Below are positions 9,241 through 21,687 of a stretch of 64,000 bases of DNA, in pieces. Position 1 is the first letter of the stretch. Each line of letters opens with the position of its first letter. This stretch comes from Sordariomycetes sp. S80-01Y (Eukaryota > Ascomycota > Sordariomycetes). The notes beneath the pieces are model-generated. The model saw only the letters and a list, made by a program, of their open reading frames with translations, was not told the origin of the DNA and made no database searches. The translations under genes were made by a program, and so were the position numbers. The stretch is taken from NCBI GenBank assembly GCA_037042185.1, contig JAXQJY010000021.1:1-64000 (forward strand), written 5' to 3'.

Positions 9241-12200
9241 AGAATGATGTCCTTACGAGGCCTTAGAGATCAAGCAGCCTCCCGTAGTACGATACACAAC
9301 TTCAAGATGGTACGAACCACAGCTATTTCAAACTCACAAATTGGTTGATTATTTATAAATTGCAGGGGTATATACATAAGGCACAAGACACAAGATAGCA
9401 AGCACTCCAATCACATCCATCAACTCGCGAAACCAACTCCGAATTGACGCCAACTTACTTCGCTAACAAATTTGGGCAGCGTGAAGTATTCCCCGAGCAT
9501 CTTGATTTGATTCAAAATATCCAATGCGCTTAATGACCTGAAATGTGCACTGTCTTCAATAATAACAATGATTTGCAGTATACCACTAATAATTACAGAG
9601 ATTGTAAACTAGAAGACCCGATCTTTAGACATAGTCACTGCTAATCCCCTCGAGAAGAGAAACAACAAAGTACTGCTAAGTAAGAGAAATGATTCGAAAC
9701 GCTTGATACAGATATCCTGCGCCACCCAGAAAGGTCACGTAGATCAACCCGATATAGCAACGAAGCCTGCTGATATTCAAAGAGAAAAAGACATGTAGAG
9801 CAATGAGATACTCATTGATATAAGACAATCCTACCTCTAATATAGAATATGTTCTCATTAAGTGAAGGGAACAGTGTTTATTTAGGGTTATCTGGCTTGG
9901 CTCTAAGACGTGAAAGTGGTGTAAGTTCAATTGCTGCATTGGCGGGTTGTTTGATACACTTGTCATTTGGGTTGCTTCTTGGAATTATTGAAACTACTGG
10001 GCCTAATGCTTTCGGCAGAGCGGATAACCACTCAAAGCATTTGTCTGTCGAATTGCCATGTCAGATTACAGGTGTCATCCATTATGTGAATTTGGACACA
10101 GCTTTTGAACTGATGGCGTGTCAACTGTACCATATGGTGGAACTACCTGTGAAAACAATGACACTACCCACCCGCTCATGAGCATATAGTGAAGCCATTG
10201 GATCATTGAGGAGCACAAGCAGGGAGACTCCCATTTATCCTCGTCACCCTATAATTCCAAAAAAAAAAGTAACAATAATACCTCGGCAGTGGAACGCTGT
10301 AAGGAAGTCCGACTTTTTTTTTTAAAAAAAATTCATCTTGGTATACTATCACACAACCTGGTGATTCGCTGCTTGTGATCTGGTCGAGACTCACTAGCAG
10401 AAAGCTTGGACTTGAATCGGAGACGTTTGCCCGATCCATCCATCCTCGCTTGGTACAGTCTCCGGTCTCCAGACTACTTCATAACACTGTTACTGGAGAA
10501 GTGCCATCTGGTTTCCTTGGAAAAGCTCATACGAATCTGAACCTGATTTTTACCTCGCCTCATTTGCGCACCTAGCAACTGATAAATACAACCCTGAATA
10601 TGAGCTTGACTCTACTACAGAGCGCTATGGTATTTCACCATAGCTTAAACCTGGCAAAAGACTCAACATTCACTGTTAAAAAAGGACTACCTGTGAACGG
10701 ATGATGATCTATGTATAGGGGTTATCTACTCTAGAATAAAGGCGTAAGTAATAGCATTGCTACATATTTAGTCTTGATACTCTCCGAGCTATTGCTGGTG
10801 GAAGTACACAGTGTTAGGTAGTGTCTTAATATAAGTCTCAGAAAAAGTTTAGCGTCTCTATTCATTCTCCTACGTGTAGTTAATTGCTCTTACCATTTGA
10901 TGTAATGAAGTACCGATTTAGAAGCTTCCTTCCTTCATTCAACATTCTTTCCAAGTTGGAACCCCATACACACTATATAATGCAATAACCCCATTTATAC
11001 TTGGGAAAAGTGTTATGAACACACCATGATATATTATTCGGGCACTATGATAAGATTCATATTGTTATTAGATAATGAGAAGGAGTGTGATCTAAATAAA
11101 GCCAGAGGCGCGTACGTTATGCCCTTTACGATCTAGCTAAGGTTGAATCCTTAGGGGCTGAAGATATTGGAAGTAATCAATATCGAAGCATCTATGGCTG
11201 TTTGTGTCGTTTCACGAATTTGAAGTATATAGTATCACTTACAATAGTCTCTTGGCCAAATTCTCTATCTGTTCGGATCTTAACGAACTAATGGAGACCT
11301 CATGGGTATTTTATTTCACTACCGTAATTCCTAGTTTGATAAGAGCAGGCAATAGTCCTCTAAATTTTCTCAGGAGCGAGCCGGCAGGAGCTTGCTCATA
11401 AGCTGCAGTACTTCGAGAAAATTTGCCGAAAGGTTAACAGAAGGCGATACGCATCGTACTGGGCAATAACGTCGTTCTGATCCGTCGCCGAAAGGGGAGC
11501 GAAGTGTGAAATTGAGGAAGCGACTAGTATCTCTGACAGAAGAACCCGGATTGGGTTTCTTTTCTTGTGCCATGGTAAAGACTATTCAAGCATTCGGAGA
11601 TCGCTCTAGTCATTAGGCTGCTGCTCCTTAGGAGTGCTATTCGCCACGGAGCTAGTAATTCAAGTATCAGAGCCGTACTAGAGTCTCCCTCTCTACAAGG
11701 CTTCCTAGCTTATATCACCGATTTAAAGTGTCCTAACTTTCAAATTTGACTTCCACCTGGAAAGGACCTTCGGGGGATCTAAATTGCTGTAATCTGTTAC
11801 AAGCTCCCCCCCGTTCGGGACTCATCTCGTCGACGGGCGCTTTGAGGTATTAGCGGCACTAACTAAGTAAACCTCTTTCTTTACTCAGTAGAGCAAGTCA
11901 TCGAGGTCATTCACAGTAGTATAAGTAGACTTACTGGGGTAGAAATGAGAGGTAGTTTAGGGCTAACGGTCGAGTTACAAAATAAGACAAAATTATATAT
12001 TCATGCATATAGCTTAGATAGCCACCGCTTTCAATTTTTAATTACGCGAGGGTTATCTATTTTATGTGCTAAACGTGACACAGTATCGTCCTTAATCATT
12101 CTCGCTGTTCTATACATTTACATAGGAGCATAGACTAAGTCGGGAAAAGCTCTTCAAGATTTTCCACAGACCACACCCTAAGATCAGAAGACTATCACTA

Positions 12201-15200
12201 AAATCGTTCTCATATAATGATGGTATTTCTAGGCGTCCTAGCTAAAACGCTCTGAGGTATCGATATATTATGCAGAACCTGCACAGAAACCAACAATTCC
12301 AACAGATGGACATGGAGCTTTTCCAATATATACACGAGCATCGCGTATCATTTTGAATGATACCTGGGAAGCATTTTTGCCAGATTCTCAATAGTTGGCG
12401 ATATGTGTGAGTGTGTAATCGAAGGGGTGTACAACACAGCTTGACTAAAACGAAAGTCGTTTTGAGATAAGAAGTACTAACAAGGAGAAGAGATTATAAA
12501 GAACGATTATCAACTAGACAATTATAGAATAGGGACTAAGCTACGATAAGCCTTGAGGAAAAGCTAGTTGTATTACCGCCACGTTACACTTTGTGAGCTA
12601 GGAGCGCAGGGCCGGAAATCGAGGTATCGCGTATGAAGTTTTGTTCGCTACATGTCTAGCTCCTCCAATTTAAATTATCCTAGGCAAACTGGACTTTTGA
12701 ATTAGGGTCTGTACTATTCTTTCTCTTTCTCTGGGACTACAGAAAAACGCCCGTATCATCTTATTTTATGTGGGGAGCCTACTCGCTAGCTTCTTTTGGT
12801 TACATAGGTGATCGTACTTATATAATGTTCTAAACCTGGGTTGTACCAAAAATTCAGAAGTATCTGATTATCGCACATCGCCTTTTTCAGCTAGCTATGT
12901 GATCGCGGCTTGTGACTCCTAGAGGCTCCTCGTCGTTCAGCCCTCCAGAATGCTTAGTGAGGGGCGGGTTTTCTAGTTATATACTTTCAGAAATGGGAAG
13001 CTATTTTACTTTCAGTACTTATCACGATAATCGCCTACTTTTCGACTTTACAATAGTTTATGCCGTAAGACTTATCTACTAAATACTTCATGGATAATAG
13101 TATTAGTACCGGCAGAAGACATCGAAGTGTAAAGGGGTATATGTTACTTGGCGATAAAGCTGTGTACTTCGACGTCTATGAGAGGGAACACGCTGTTATT
13201 TAGCCAAATAAAAAATAAGCTAATCAAGATGAAAAGAAAATAGAGAAAAACAATTTAGAGGTAATCTTACCAGTCATACAGGAGAAACGAAAAAGAACAG
13301 AGAAGAGAGTCCATCGCAAGGATATTAAGTGATCGGTGGGAAATAAAGCAGATTTTGTTATTGGTGATATGCCCACTTTATATATAGTAAGTAGTAATGT
13401 TAGACATAAGTATAGCGTAAAGATCCAAGGTCTTATCAGCTAGTCGACGTCTCCCGGCGACTTCGAACGGAGTGCCTTGATAAGGTTCCACTGTAATCAC
13501 TTGTACGCCCATATCTCCCTAGCTTCCTTCCTATGAGTATCTGTGTGCCAAGGAACCCGTTGATCAAAGAATCGATTCTTCCAGACTTTAGTACACGTAC
13601 CGCTGATTCACTATTGGGAAAGAAAGCTTTAAGGATTAAAGCTATCAATTAGCCATGGCATAAAATCCAGTAATCAGACATATTACATTTTTAGCTCAGG
13701 AGGTTGGAGTGTAAACCTTATAGTAGGTTTCAGAGCTGGGTAGCTACCAGAATAGACAATTAACAAGCCTTTAAGATACGCCTACTTGTATAAGTTCTTT
13801 TTGATTTTATACGAAGTGTCTTATAGTAGTCTTTTATTAGCTATTTCATCGCATGTAGAACGGGACTCTATTTATAAAACTAGCATGAGCCAGGTTTTCA
13901 TATTTCTAAGCGAGATTATATAATATATATTATGCTGATGCTATCCTGTCAGGATCTGGGTTACTAAAGAGAGTAAAGGGGTGCGACTAGAGGGAGGATC
14001 GCTGCTAGATCGCAACGTTGTAGCAGCAGGATAGTAGCTAGGGGGCATCTGGTGACTGTATTAATCTCTCGAGATTCTACGTTGCTGAGGCCCGTGGGCC
14101 GTCTTCTTATACATGTGTACATATGATCCGGCCGGGGATGTCGCCGCGGGGTCATCGCCAGGTCCCTGCGAGGTTCCTGACATATCCTAAAGCTAAAGAT
14201 GGGATCTTACTGGATTTCGGATTCCACACTCTTATCCGTTAATGGCTTTGTAAATATACTTCGGCCTAGGAGCTAGATTTTAGGTCAGTGCTATAAATCC
14301 TAATGGTCATGAAGTGATTGCCGGAGAAGAACCCCGACGTCGCTAAGGTATTCTTTTCATTTATGTGTATGTAGGACACGACTCTTATGAGCCTTTTCCA
14401 TAGAATATGCCGTTTTCTTTTCATGAATTCCAATGTGTTATTGGCGTTGTTTCGTTGCCCTTCTGCTGGCTATCTGGCCAGCGTTCAAGCTTAAGATTAC
14501 CGTTCTCTATTATCTAAGTATAGACACAACTTCTGACTACCTTAAACTCGCCTATTTACCCATACTTAGATTTATATGTTATCTTTACACCAATAGTGCA
14601 CGAAACTTCCTCGAATATTCAACTGGGCAGTTGATACACAGGTTTATGTACCCGATCCTGAATCCTGCCTTTCTACTCTGGATACACACACAATGCCTCA
14701 ATAACAAAAGCACTCACGCCGACCCATGTGAATAACTACAACTAACCAAGGCATTCCTCCTTGTGTGCTTGTTTTTGCGGCTGTATTTTCTCCGTCGTCG
14801 CCTTTCTCTAACTTAATCGGCTCGCCATACTGTCTAGCTGCATCTATATAAATTGCCATAAATCTAGTCCACATAATCCCATTGATACACCCTGGCTGCA
14901 GTCTTGTTCTGCTCACTAGCAGTGTTTGAATGTCCCAACTTTAGCTAAGCTTTGGTTTTCATGGCTATATATGTCACGCTACTTTAATCTTAAATCACTC
15001 GGCGGATATTTATCTTAGTACACTATTCCTGTGAGGACCTTTGAAAGACTGTTTATTGGAATTCAAGACTCTTCAAGTTTATTTGAAGCATGAGTACTTA
15101 TAGCAATCCTCTTGAGGCTTTTATTTCGAGAGTATTTCTCTAAGTAACTACTTATGTATCCACTCCCATACAATCAATATATTTAACAAAGTCCCAGTAA

Positions 15201-18200
15201 CCAAAAGCTCTCTCGTTAGCTGGACTCAATACACTTAACATTATTAGAATTCACACTAGTAACCAGAGTGGTGCTTCTGATGTTTTTGTGAAAATGCGTA
15301 TTTAAAACTATGGCTTAACAGCATGGAGTAATTAAATATATGCTATGATTGTCGACTATAGCGCCACCAGATTTAACATGATGTGACCTTATTCCCTGAG
15401 CAATACTCCGTGTAACTGTGTATTTGCTATTCTTTGATGTCTCACTTACATGCTAGTATGTTTTCTTGCGTTGACTCTCGAGTACTGAGGAGGTGCGCAA
15501 CTGGTTATGCAGCGGGCGTAGGACGCCTTGAGAAGATATTTGCTATTGAAAATGGCACTCTTTTTGAGCCTTCATCTCTATGCTCATTAACTAGTACCCG
15601 TAGAATAAAAGATTGTCTCCCCCTGTGTATTGCTCTGTGTAGAGATATTGCTTAGTGTGAATGTAGTTTTGCTAGTTATGAGTGAATGTATCGTTTACTG
15701 TGCTTTAACCTTTGGTTTCCTATCGGAATAAGATGTCTTGAGCTTTGGCTAAACTTTTGTGTTTCGCAGTTTTATAAGCACCATGACCATCATTGCAGAA
15801 TATTGTGGAAATATTCAATATTCAATAGGTGTTAGAACATATTCCTCCCTACGATACCGGAGACCATGTAGTAATGGTGATTATTGTCATGTAACCAACC
15901 AGTAGAAGACTCGAAAAATATATCAAGCTGTTATCATGGGCGTGGCTACGAAACTTTGCTCGGCCTAGAAGCTCAAGTTTGAGAAATGCTGGTGTTATTG
16001 TCTACCAGTTTACGTCAGTATTTGTGATCATGGAGATGAAACGAGAGAAGAGCGCCGGAAGGTATCAGGTTCTCATACTGTCACATAGAGAGATGTTTTG
16101 CGCAAAATAATGGGCTTTCTCTGACGCGACCTGAGGGCCAAACTTCGTAGGGATAGATAGCTGTGAGACACAACTCTGCACTGCCTACTACTAGAAAATA
16201 TTGATCAATGCGACAATGAACACAGAATGCTCTAAGTATCATTAAGCTACATGTTCTTAGGCAACATCTCTGCAAATGAAGTATAAGGAAGTCTTTTAGA
16301 CGCTTGAATGCAGAATATATGATGATACTGGAACTCAGCTTCGCCCTTAAAGCGCAGGGAGACTTGATAATTATCTACCTACTTTAGATACTAGGACGAA
16401 GAGGGTATGAATACAACCTAGTTTCTCCACTCCCATACTACATATATTTGAGTAGGGGTTATATGTTCAGACCATATATATATATTAAGAGTTATATACC
16501 TAATCAAGAGACCTGGAGATAATTTTAAAGCATTGTCTTATTTTTTTTTCACTGTTCTTAATATACCTTCTATTAGGTATGCCATCTCCTATACGGTTAG
16601 GAACCGCGCGGTGACCTAGCCGTGGGTTCAACGCGGCCACTGGGCAAGAATTACATGGGCATACGTATAAGAGGTCTGCCAAAGAATTTGGGCAACCTAG
16701 AACCTTTAGAGAACAATATAGTCATTAGTTATACCCTAGCTGCCATCCTATTATAGCGCTGCGTCGTAGTAGCGAACTTCTATCTAGTTACACCTCTCTT
16801 TAAAAGCCTAGGTTCTGATATATGTAGAACTATTAAAGAGTGTAGTGTCCTTAAGCGAGGAAGTAATAAGTTAAAGAAAGTAATATTTAACTAGTAAGCT
16901 ATTTAGTATCCTTTAAATACGTGTTGTAAACTATATCAAGTACTATATTTAGAAATATATACTTAAAGATTTCTTTATATTTTAAGACTCTGTGGGCAAT
17001 ACGTGACTGGTAGGAATCTTGATGTACTATACTTAGGGCGAGATATCGTCTACTACAGCGAGAATGAGAGTCTCTTGGAAATTTCAAATGATCGTGCTTG
17101 CTGGCTCCCTGATTATGACCCTACTCATCTTCACATTCAAAGGTACCTAGGTATGATTTAAAGTAACAGAATGAAATCAAAGTAATAGGACGAAAGCGTT
17201 AAACCCCCTCCGTCGACTAGCTCTACGGTCTTCATGAGTACTTCTTTCGAACCTGAAGTACCATAAGTAGAAGGGATATAGGAGTCTCCCAAGGTTGTAA
17301 ATGAAATGAAAATGATATATAGAAGTGAAGACATGTTGATAGCACTAAATTATAATGTAAATGAATTAAGTTCATTCCCGTTATGAGAATATAGTCGTAT
17401 TATTAGCTAGGTCCTTCTATCTTTGTTAGAACGCACTGTTATTACCCCTGATCTCGCGATCGGCGCCATTCCGGCTCGCTGCTACGCCCATTCCTAGAAC
17501 GGGATTCTGGTATTTCCCCCAATCTTGAGTATTGCTAGTTCATCGCCACTATATATTACATAGACCTGAATACCTTAATATGGCAAGATGCGTATGAATG
17601 CAGTATCGACACCAGCAGGAAGGAAGTGTGGTGAAGGTAATCCAAAACAGGTGTACTCTGAGCCCCTATAAAGTTCTTCACCAGAACTGTTCAACCCATG
17701 GCAAATAACTAATATCTAAATGCCCCAGCCATCAAGGCTCTCAAAGCTATCCTGATATCAAGTAGTCATTCCAAGCAGAGTCTGTCCCTATGGCACAAAA
17801 AGCAGGTGTCATTAATGTACGCGAAGAATGGGGGCGCAACTGATATATTTCCAAGCTTCCTGATCGCGGTTCTACTAAATTATCACCAATACCTTCTATT
17901 ATTCTTCAATGATAAAAAGCTTTTTTTCTATTTCTTCTGGACTGGCTTGTTTGCTCCAGCAAGTAACATTATAATGAACAACATTAACCATAGCTCTCGC
18001 ATGGTAAGCCCAACGGCTATATAGCTCTATAATGGCCATGGCCATATGTCACCATTTCTTTATAGCTTTGGGCACTACACGTGACGAACCTAATTTGATC
18101 TTTTTAGTCAGTTGGCAAAGTCAATGCGATCATGATATAGGGCAGGTTTCCTAAGGGGTTTCCCATCATTCGCAATCTAACTTACGATATACGCTATTTC

Positions 18201-18905
18201 CAGCAGCTTGGCGGATATCGTGTTCGATTCATCCTAAAGCAATTACCCTCGATAATGCGTGGTCTTGGCTGATTTTTTTCGGCTGGAATACATGGGCAGA
18301 CAACAATTTGCTCAACTAGCGCTATTACTGTATATATAACTCTACCGTGTTAGCGCGACAACTATACGGTATGTATGATCCAAAGAAAGATCTATGGTTG
18401 TAGTGCCTCGGAATAGAATAGAGCTGACATGGGACGTAACCTCCAACCTGTTTGCTTAAATCGCCGTGTTATAAAGTCTCATAGGTCGGCGGTTTACCGT
18501 TATTGTTATACTCGCTATCCTTTACTTGGCTTTCAGTCCTCTACCCTGTTGCTGCTTACCGTGTGCTATCTCGGCGAATTATGCCCGTGTAGCCGGAGAT
18601 ATAGTACGGTTAGTACTCGAGCCTGGTTTGGCAGGTACCTGTGGCCAAGACTCATTTGCTATAACTTAAGTCCTCATGTTGGTCAAATACCTGCTGTTGT
18701 GTAAGCCGCGATGAGTCACAGATGTCTCGACCTGATTAACTACGTGGGATGGTAGGCTACAGCCCACTAGGGACGTCAGAAGTTGATGCAAAGTCAAGAT
18801 ACCAGGGTTCTGTACCCTCTGAATGAGGCCGCCATTGATTATGTACCTTACACCCTGGGCAGCGAGCTCTGCCTCAACTATGTCAGGTCGTGATTGGCTT
18901 GTCCC
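9241..18905. repeat. AT-rich, gene-free block with RIP-like signature (about 9.7 kb)
   Basis: From about 9.24 kb the sequence becomes rich in A and T and in TpA steps, and stays so until a G run at 18906. No open frame exceeds 110 codons (9849-10181), and none of the predicted peptides resembles a known family. Hand counts on three 60-base lines (13021, 15001, 16681) gave TpA/ApT of about 1.3, 1.2 and 1.6, and (CpA+TpG)/(ApC+GpT) of about 0.4, 0.7 and 0.7. Those are values expected after repeat-induced point mutation. Small GC-richer islands remain (about 11800-11850, 13970-14180, 17450-17520). The likely origin is old, heavily mutated repeat DNA, but the family cannot be named: no terminal repeats, coding domains or target duplications are visible. 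Both edges are approximate. Confidence 0.7.
10259..10331. repeat. A and T homopolymer tracts
   Basis: An A10 tract at 10259-10268 is followed 45 bp later by T10 directly joined to A8 (10314-10331). The second forms a perfect T/A palindrome. Such tracts may be remnants of poly-A tails of decayed elements, but no element body is recognisable. Confidence 0.5.
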
Positions 18906-18927
18906 GGGGGGGGGGGGGGGGGGGGGG
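18906..18927 (+). repeat. G22 homopolymer at the edge of the AT-rich block
   Basis: Twenty-two consecutive G, preceded by CCC and followed by CGG. It lies where AT-rich sequence gives way to ordinary composition. The run could form a G-quadruplex and is long enough that its true length may be misread in the assembly. Confidence 0.9.
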
Positions 18928-19485
18928 CGGCTTCTGGGTGCTCAGACTTAATGCCTGCTCACATTGTGAAGTCTGATTAGGGTTTTTGCTAAGCTTTGGG
19001 CGGCAAGGATGTTGTGAGTCTATCATCTCCAATAATGCATCATCGGAAACCTCCGCCGCCGGCTAATGAAGTTGGCTCACATTCAGCCTCAATTTTGACC
19101 ATGGTATTGCCCAGCATCTCCCAAGCTTCCCCGCGTGGGCACCATCCTGGTTCGTGGGAAAACATGTGCACTTTGCCCATTGAACGCTAAGACCACCAAT
19201 CTTGCCCTCGTTCGGCTGGGAATATGAATCGCCGATATGCACAGTTGGCGGTCTAGAAGCGTATGTTGGTGGCTGCGTTAATGATGGCCGGAGCATGTAG
19301 GTGCCGAGAAAGACGTATCTGGAAAGGACGCCGCGATGAGCGCCCCCCTCAATATGGTAGGAGGGAGTTGATATAAGAACACATTGATCCGTCTTTCCAG
19401 ATCTTCGAAACACATGCCTCGCGCTCCATCATAATACTTGTCTTGGATCCTGACCCTGTGGTACTTTGAGCAACACGCAATCATC
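18928..19485 (+). promoter_or_regulatory. Upstream region of the sugar permease
   Basis: About 560 bp of normal composition between the G run and the permease ATG. A CCCCGC (reverse GCGGGG) at 19129-19134 fits the SYGGRG site of the carbon-catabolite repressor CreA/Mig1. A single site is weak evidence, though the target would be sensible. No clear TATA box is seen. Confidence 0.35.
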
Positions 19486-21190
19486 ATGGCAAAGTCGGCC
19501 GAGGTACATGAGAGCCCGATCCAGGCCTCAACTACTGCTGTCGACTACGAGAAACCAGAACTCACGAACCGCTCCGGGACTAAGCAGTTGGCGGTCGAGT
19601 CTGTCGCCCTCGCAGACGCCATTGCCAAAGATGCCCCGAACTACAAGTCAGCTACGCAGATCAAGCTGTACGCGATGATGGCCTTATGCGTCCTGAACGG
19701 AATAATGAATGGCTACGACGGATCAGTCATGAGTGCCATTAATGCTATGGACCCATTCCAGGAGCGATTCAAGATTGGCATGACAGGTAACTTAAATGGT
19801 GCGGTCTTCTCAATCTACACTGCTGGTAGTATTTTGGGTAGCTTAGGTTGTGGCTATATAATGGACAGATGGGGCCGTCGCGCTGGTATGTTCTTTGGAG
19901 CTTCCTTCATCGTGCTTGGCTCTGCCCTCCAGGCGAGCAGCTACAACCTCCCTCAATTCATGATCGGGCGCTTCATCGTTGGGTTTGGGAACCCCATGTG
20001 TGCTACCACTGCAGCTGTATTCCTTGTGGAGCTGTCGTACCCTACCTGGCGCGGTTTGGCCGGTGGGTTGTATAATGTGCTTGGTTGGAACATCGGTGCC
20101 AACAGTAAGTCGGGTTTGGCATTCAGCCTATGCTTGCGCGCTAACGACGCCAACAGTTGCTTCGTGGTCTTGCTACGGTACCAACTACATCACCGATGAT
20201 TGGAGCTGGAGAATCCCGTACATTATTCAGCTGGTGTTCCCTACTGTCGTCGTTTGTCTCGTCTGGCTCGTCCTGCCCGAAAGCCCTCGCTGGCTATGGT
20301 CCCAGGGGGAAAAAGAAAGAGCCAAGGACATACTTACCAAGTACCATGGTAACAAGAATGGCGACTCGGCCCTCGTCAAGCTTGAGATACAGGAGATGCA
20401 GGAATCTCTCGAGGCGGAGCAGGAGGTGGCCAACAAGAACTGGAATTATAAGATCCTCGTGAACAACCGCCCCAATAGGCTTCGAATGTGGCTCTTGTTG
20501 CTTGTCGCAGTCTTTGCCAACTTTATTGGCGGCTCTGTCATTTCCTACTACCTCCCCGCCATGGTGCAAGGAATCGGCGTTACAGACTCGCGCCGTCAGT
20601 TGTTGCTGAACGGCATTAATACCATCATCTCCTTCGCCGCTGGCCTTTTCGGATCATTCTTCGTGGATCGCTTCGGCCGTCGCCCTCTCTTCTTGTGGGG
20701 AACGTTCCTCACGGGTCTGGTTTACATCCCAATCAACGTCCTCGCTGCCAGAGCTGAGCAATACGAGGAAGGTAGCATTCCGCGGTCCCAGGGCTACGCA
20801 TTCATTGCCATGATCTTCACGTACGGTATCTTCTGGGGTTTCTGCTGGACGCCGCTGCAAGCCTTGTACCCTGCCGAGATTCTCAACAACGAAATACGCG
20901 CTAAAGGCATGGGTGTCAAGGGGCTTCTCACAGGTCTTTCGAGTTATATCAATACCTATGGAACATCGGTTTCCCTCAACAAGATTGGCTGGAAGACGTA
21001 CACCATCTTCCTCATCCTGCATTTCATCCACAACGGACTAATGTGGCTATCTTGCGTTGAGACCAAGGGCCGCACACTGGAGGAAATCGATGAGATCTTC
21101 AATGATCCGAAGCCAGTAAAACGCTCTCTTCAAAAGACAGCCATTATCGCGGACCGGGGTGTAGGTATCCATATGAAGGACGAGGTTTAG
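19486..21190 (+). CDS. MFS sugar (hexose/lactose permease-like) transporter
   Basis: Two exons, 19486-20104 and 20157-21190, giving 550 residues. The 52-bp intron (GTAAGT, GCTAACG branch, CAACAG) is phase 1 and restores GANIASWSCYGTNYI. The product has twelve hydrophobic segments and the sugar-porter signatures: GCGYIMDRWGRRAG after helix 2, the PESPRWL motif after helix 6, DRFGRRPLF in the second half, and VETKGRTLEEIDEIF after the last helix. It is a plasma-membrane symporter of the fungal lactose-permease/hexose group; the substrate cannot be read from sequence. The start at 19486 (MAKSAEVHES) is the in-frame ATG nearest a typical hydrophilic N-tail. It is the first gene beyond the AT-rich block. 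Confidence 0.92.
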
Positions 21191-21687
21191 TCTAAAGAAG
21201 TGTATCACCAGTAGCTGCAAGAGGGACAAGCTGGTCAAGTTACTCATGTACATGCGGGAGACGGGATATGCAATTAAGCGAGCAAGCCACCGATGTCCCT
21301 GTTAGTGCTCGTGCCCTTCAGTTAGTGTGGTGCCAACGATGTGGAGTACGGAGTGCTGCTGAGCCTAAGGAACAATTAGGCAAATTGCCCCACATGCAGG
21401 TACCTGCCGCCAACCTAACGTCAGAGAGGATGCACCCTGGAATTTATTACAAGTTGTCCTCTTTGAAAGCCCACCTCCAACTCCGTCCGACTCGACACCG
21501 ACAGTTGGAGGCTGCATTGAGGCCACCTCACCCTTCAAGCGACCTTCTCCCGAGTAGACCTCATTTCTTTTCGTTTGGTGCACACGTTCGGGAAGCTCCT
21601 GTTTTATTCTCCATCCAAAACAACCTTGGTGTTCGGTTCCAGCCATCCTCGCAAACCGTAGCGCTTTCGCGCACCTCGCCATTCGAC
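21191..21687. other. Intergenic: LHS1 upstream region
   Basis: A 497-bp gap between the tandem permease and LHS1 genes. The LHS1 frame stays open upstream as far as 21268 (140 codons), but the added peptide has no chaperone character and would bury the signal peptide. It is treated as non-coding. No clear UPR element is seen. Confidence 0.5.

Noticed and set aside
9849-10181. 110-codon frame in the AT-rich block, the longest there
   Set aside because: No family resemblance, lies at the block edge, overlaps an equally open minus-strand frame.
9241-18905. Search for a retroelement, LINE or DNA transposon in the AT-rich block
   Set aside because: No terminal repeats, target duplications or coding domains could be recognised by eye, so no element family is claimed.
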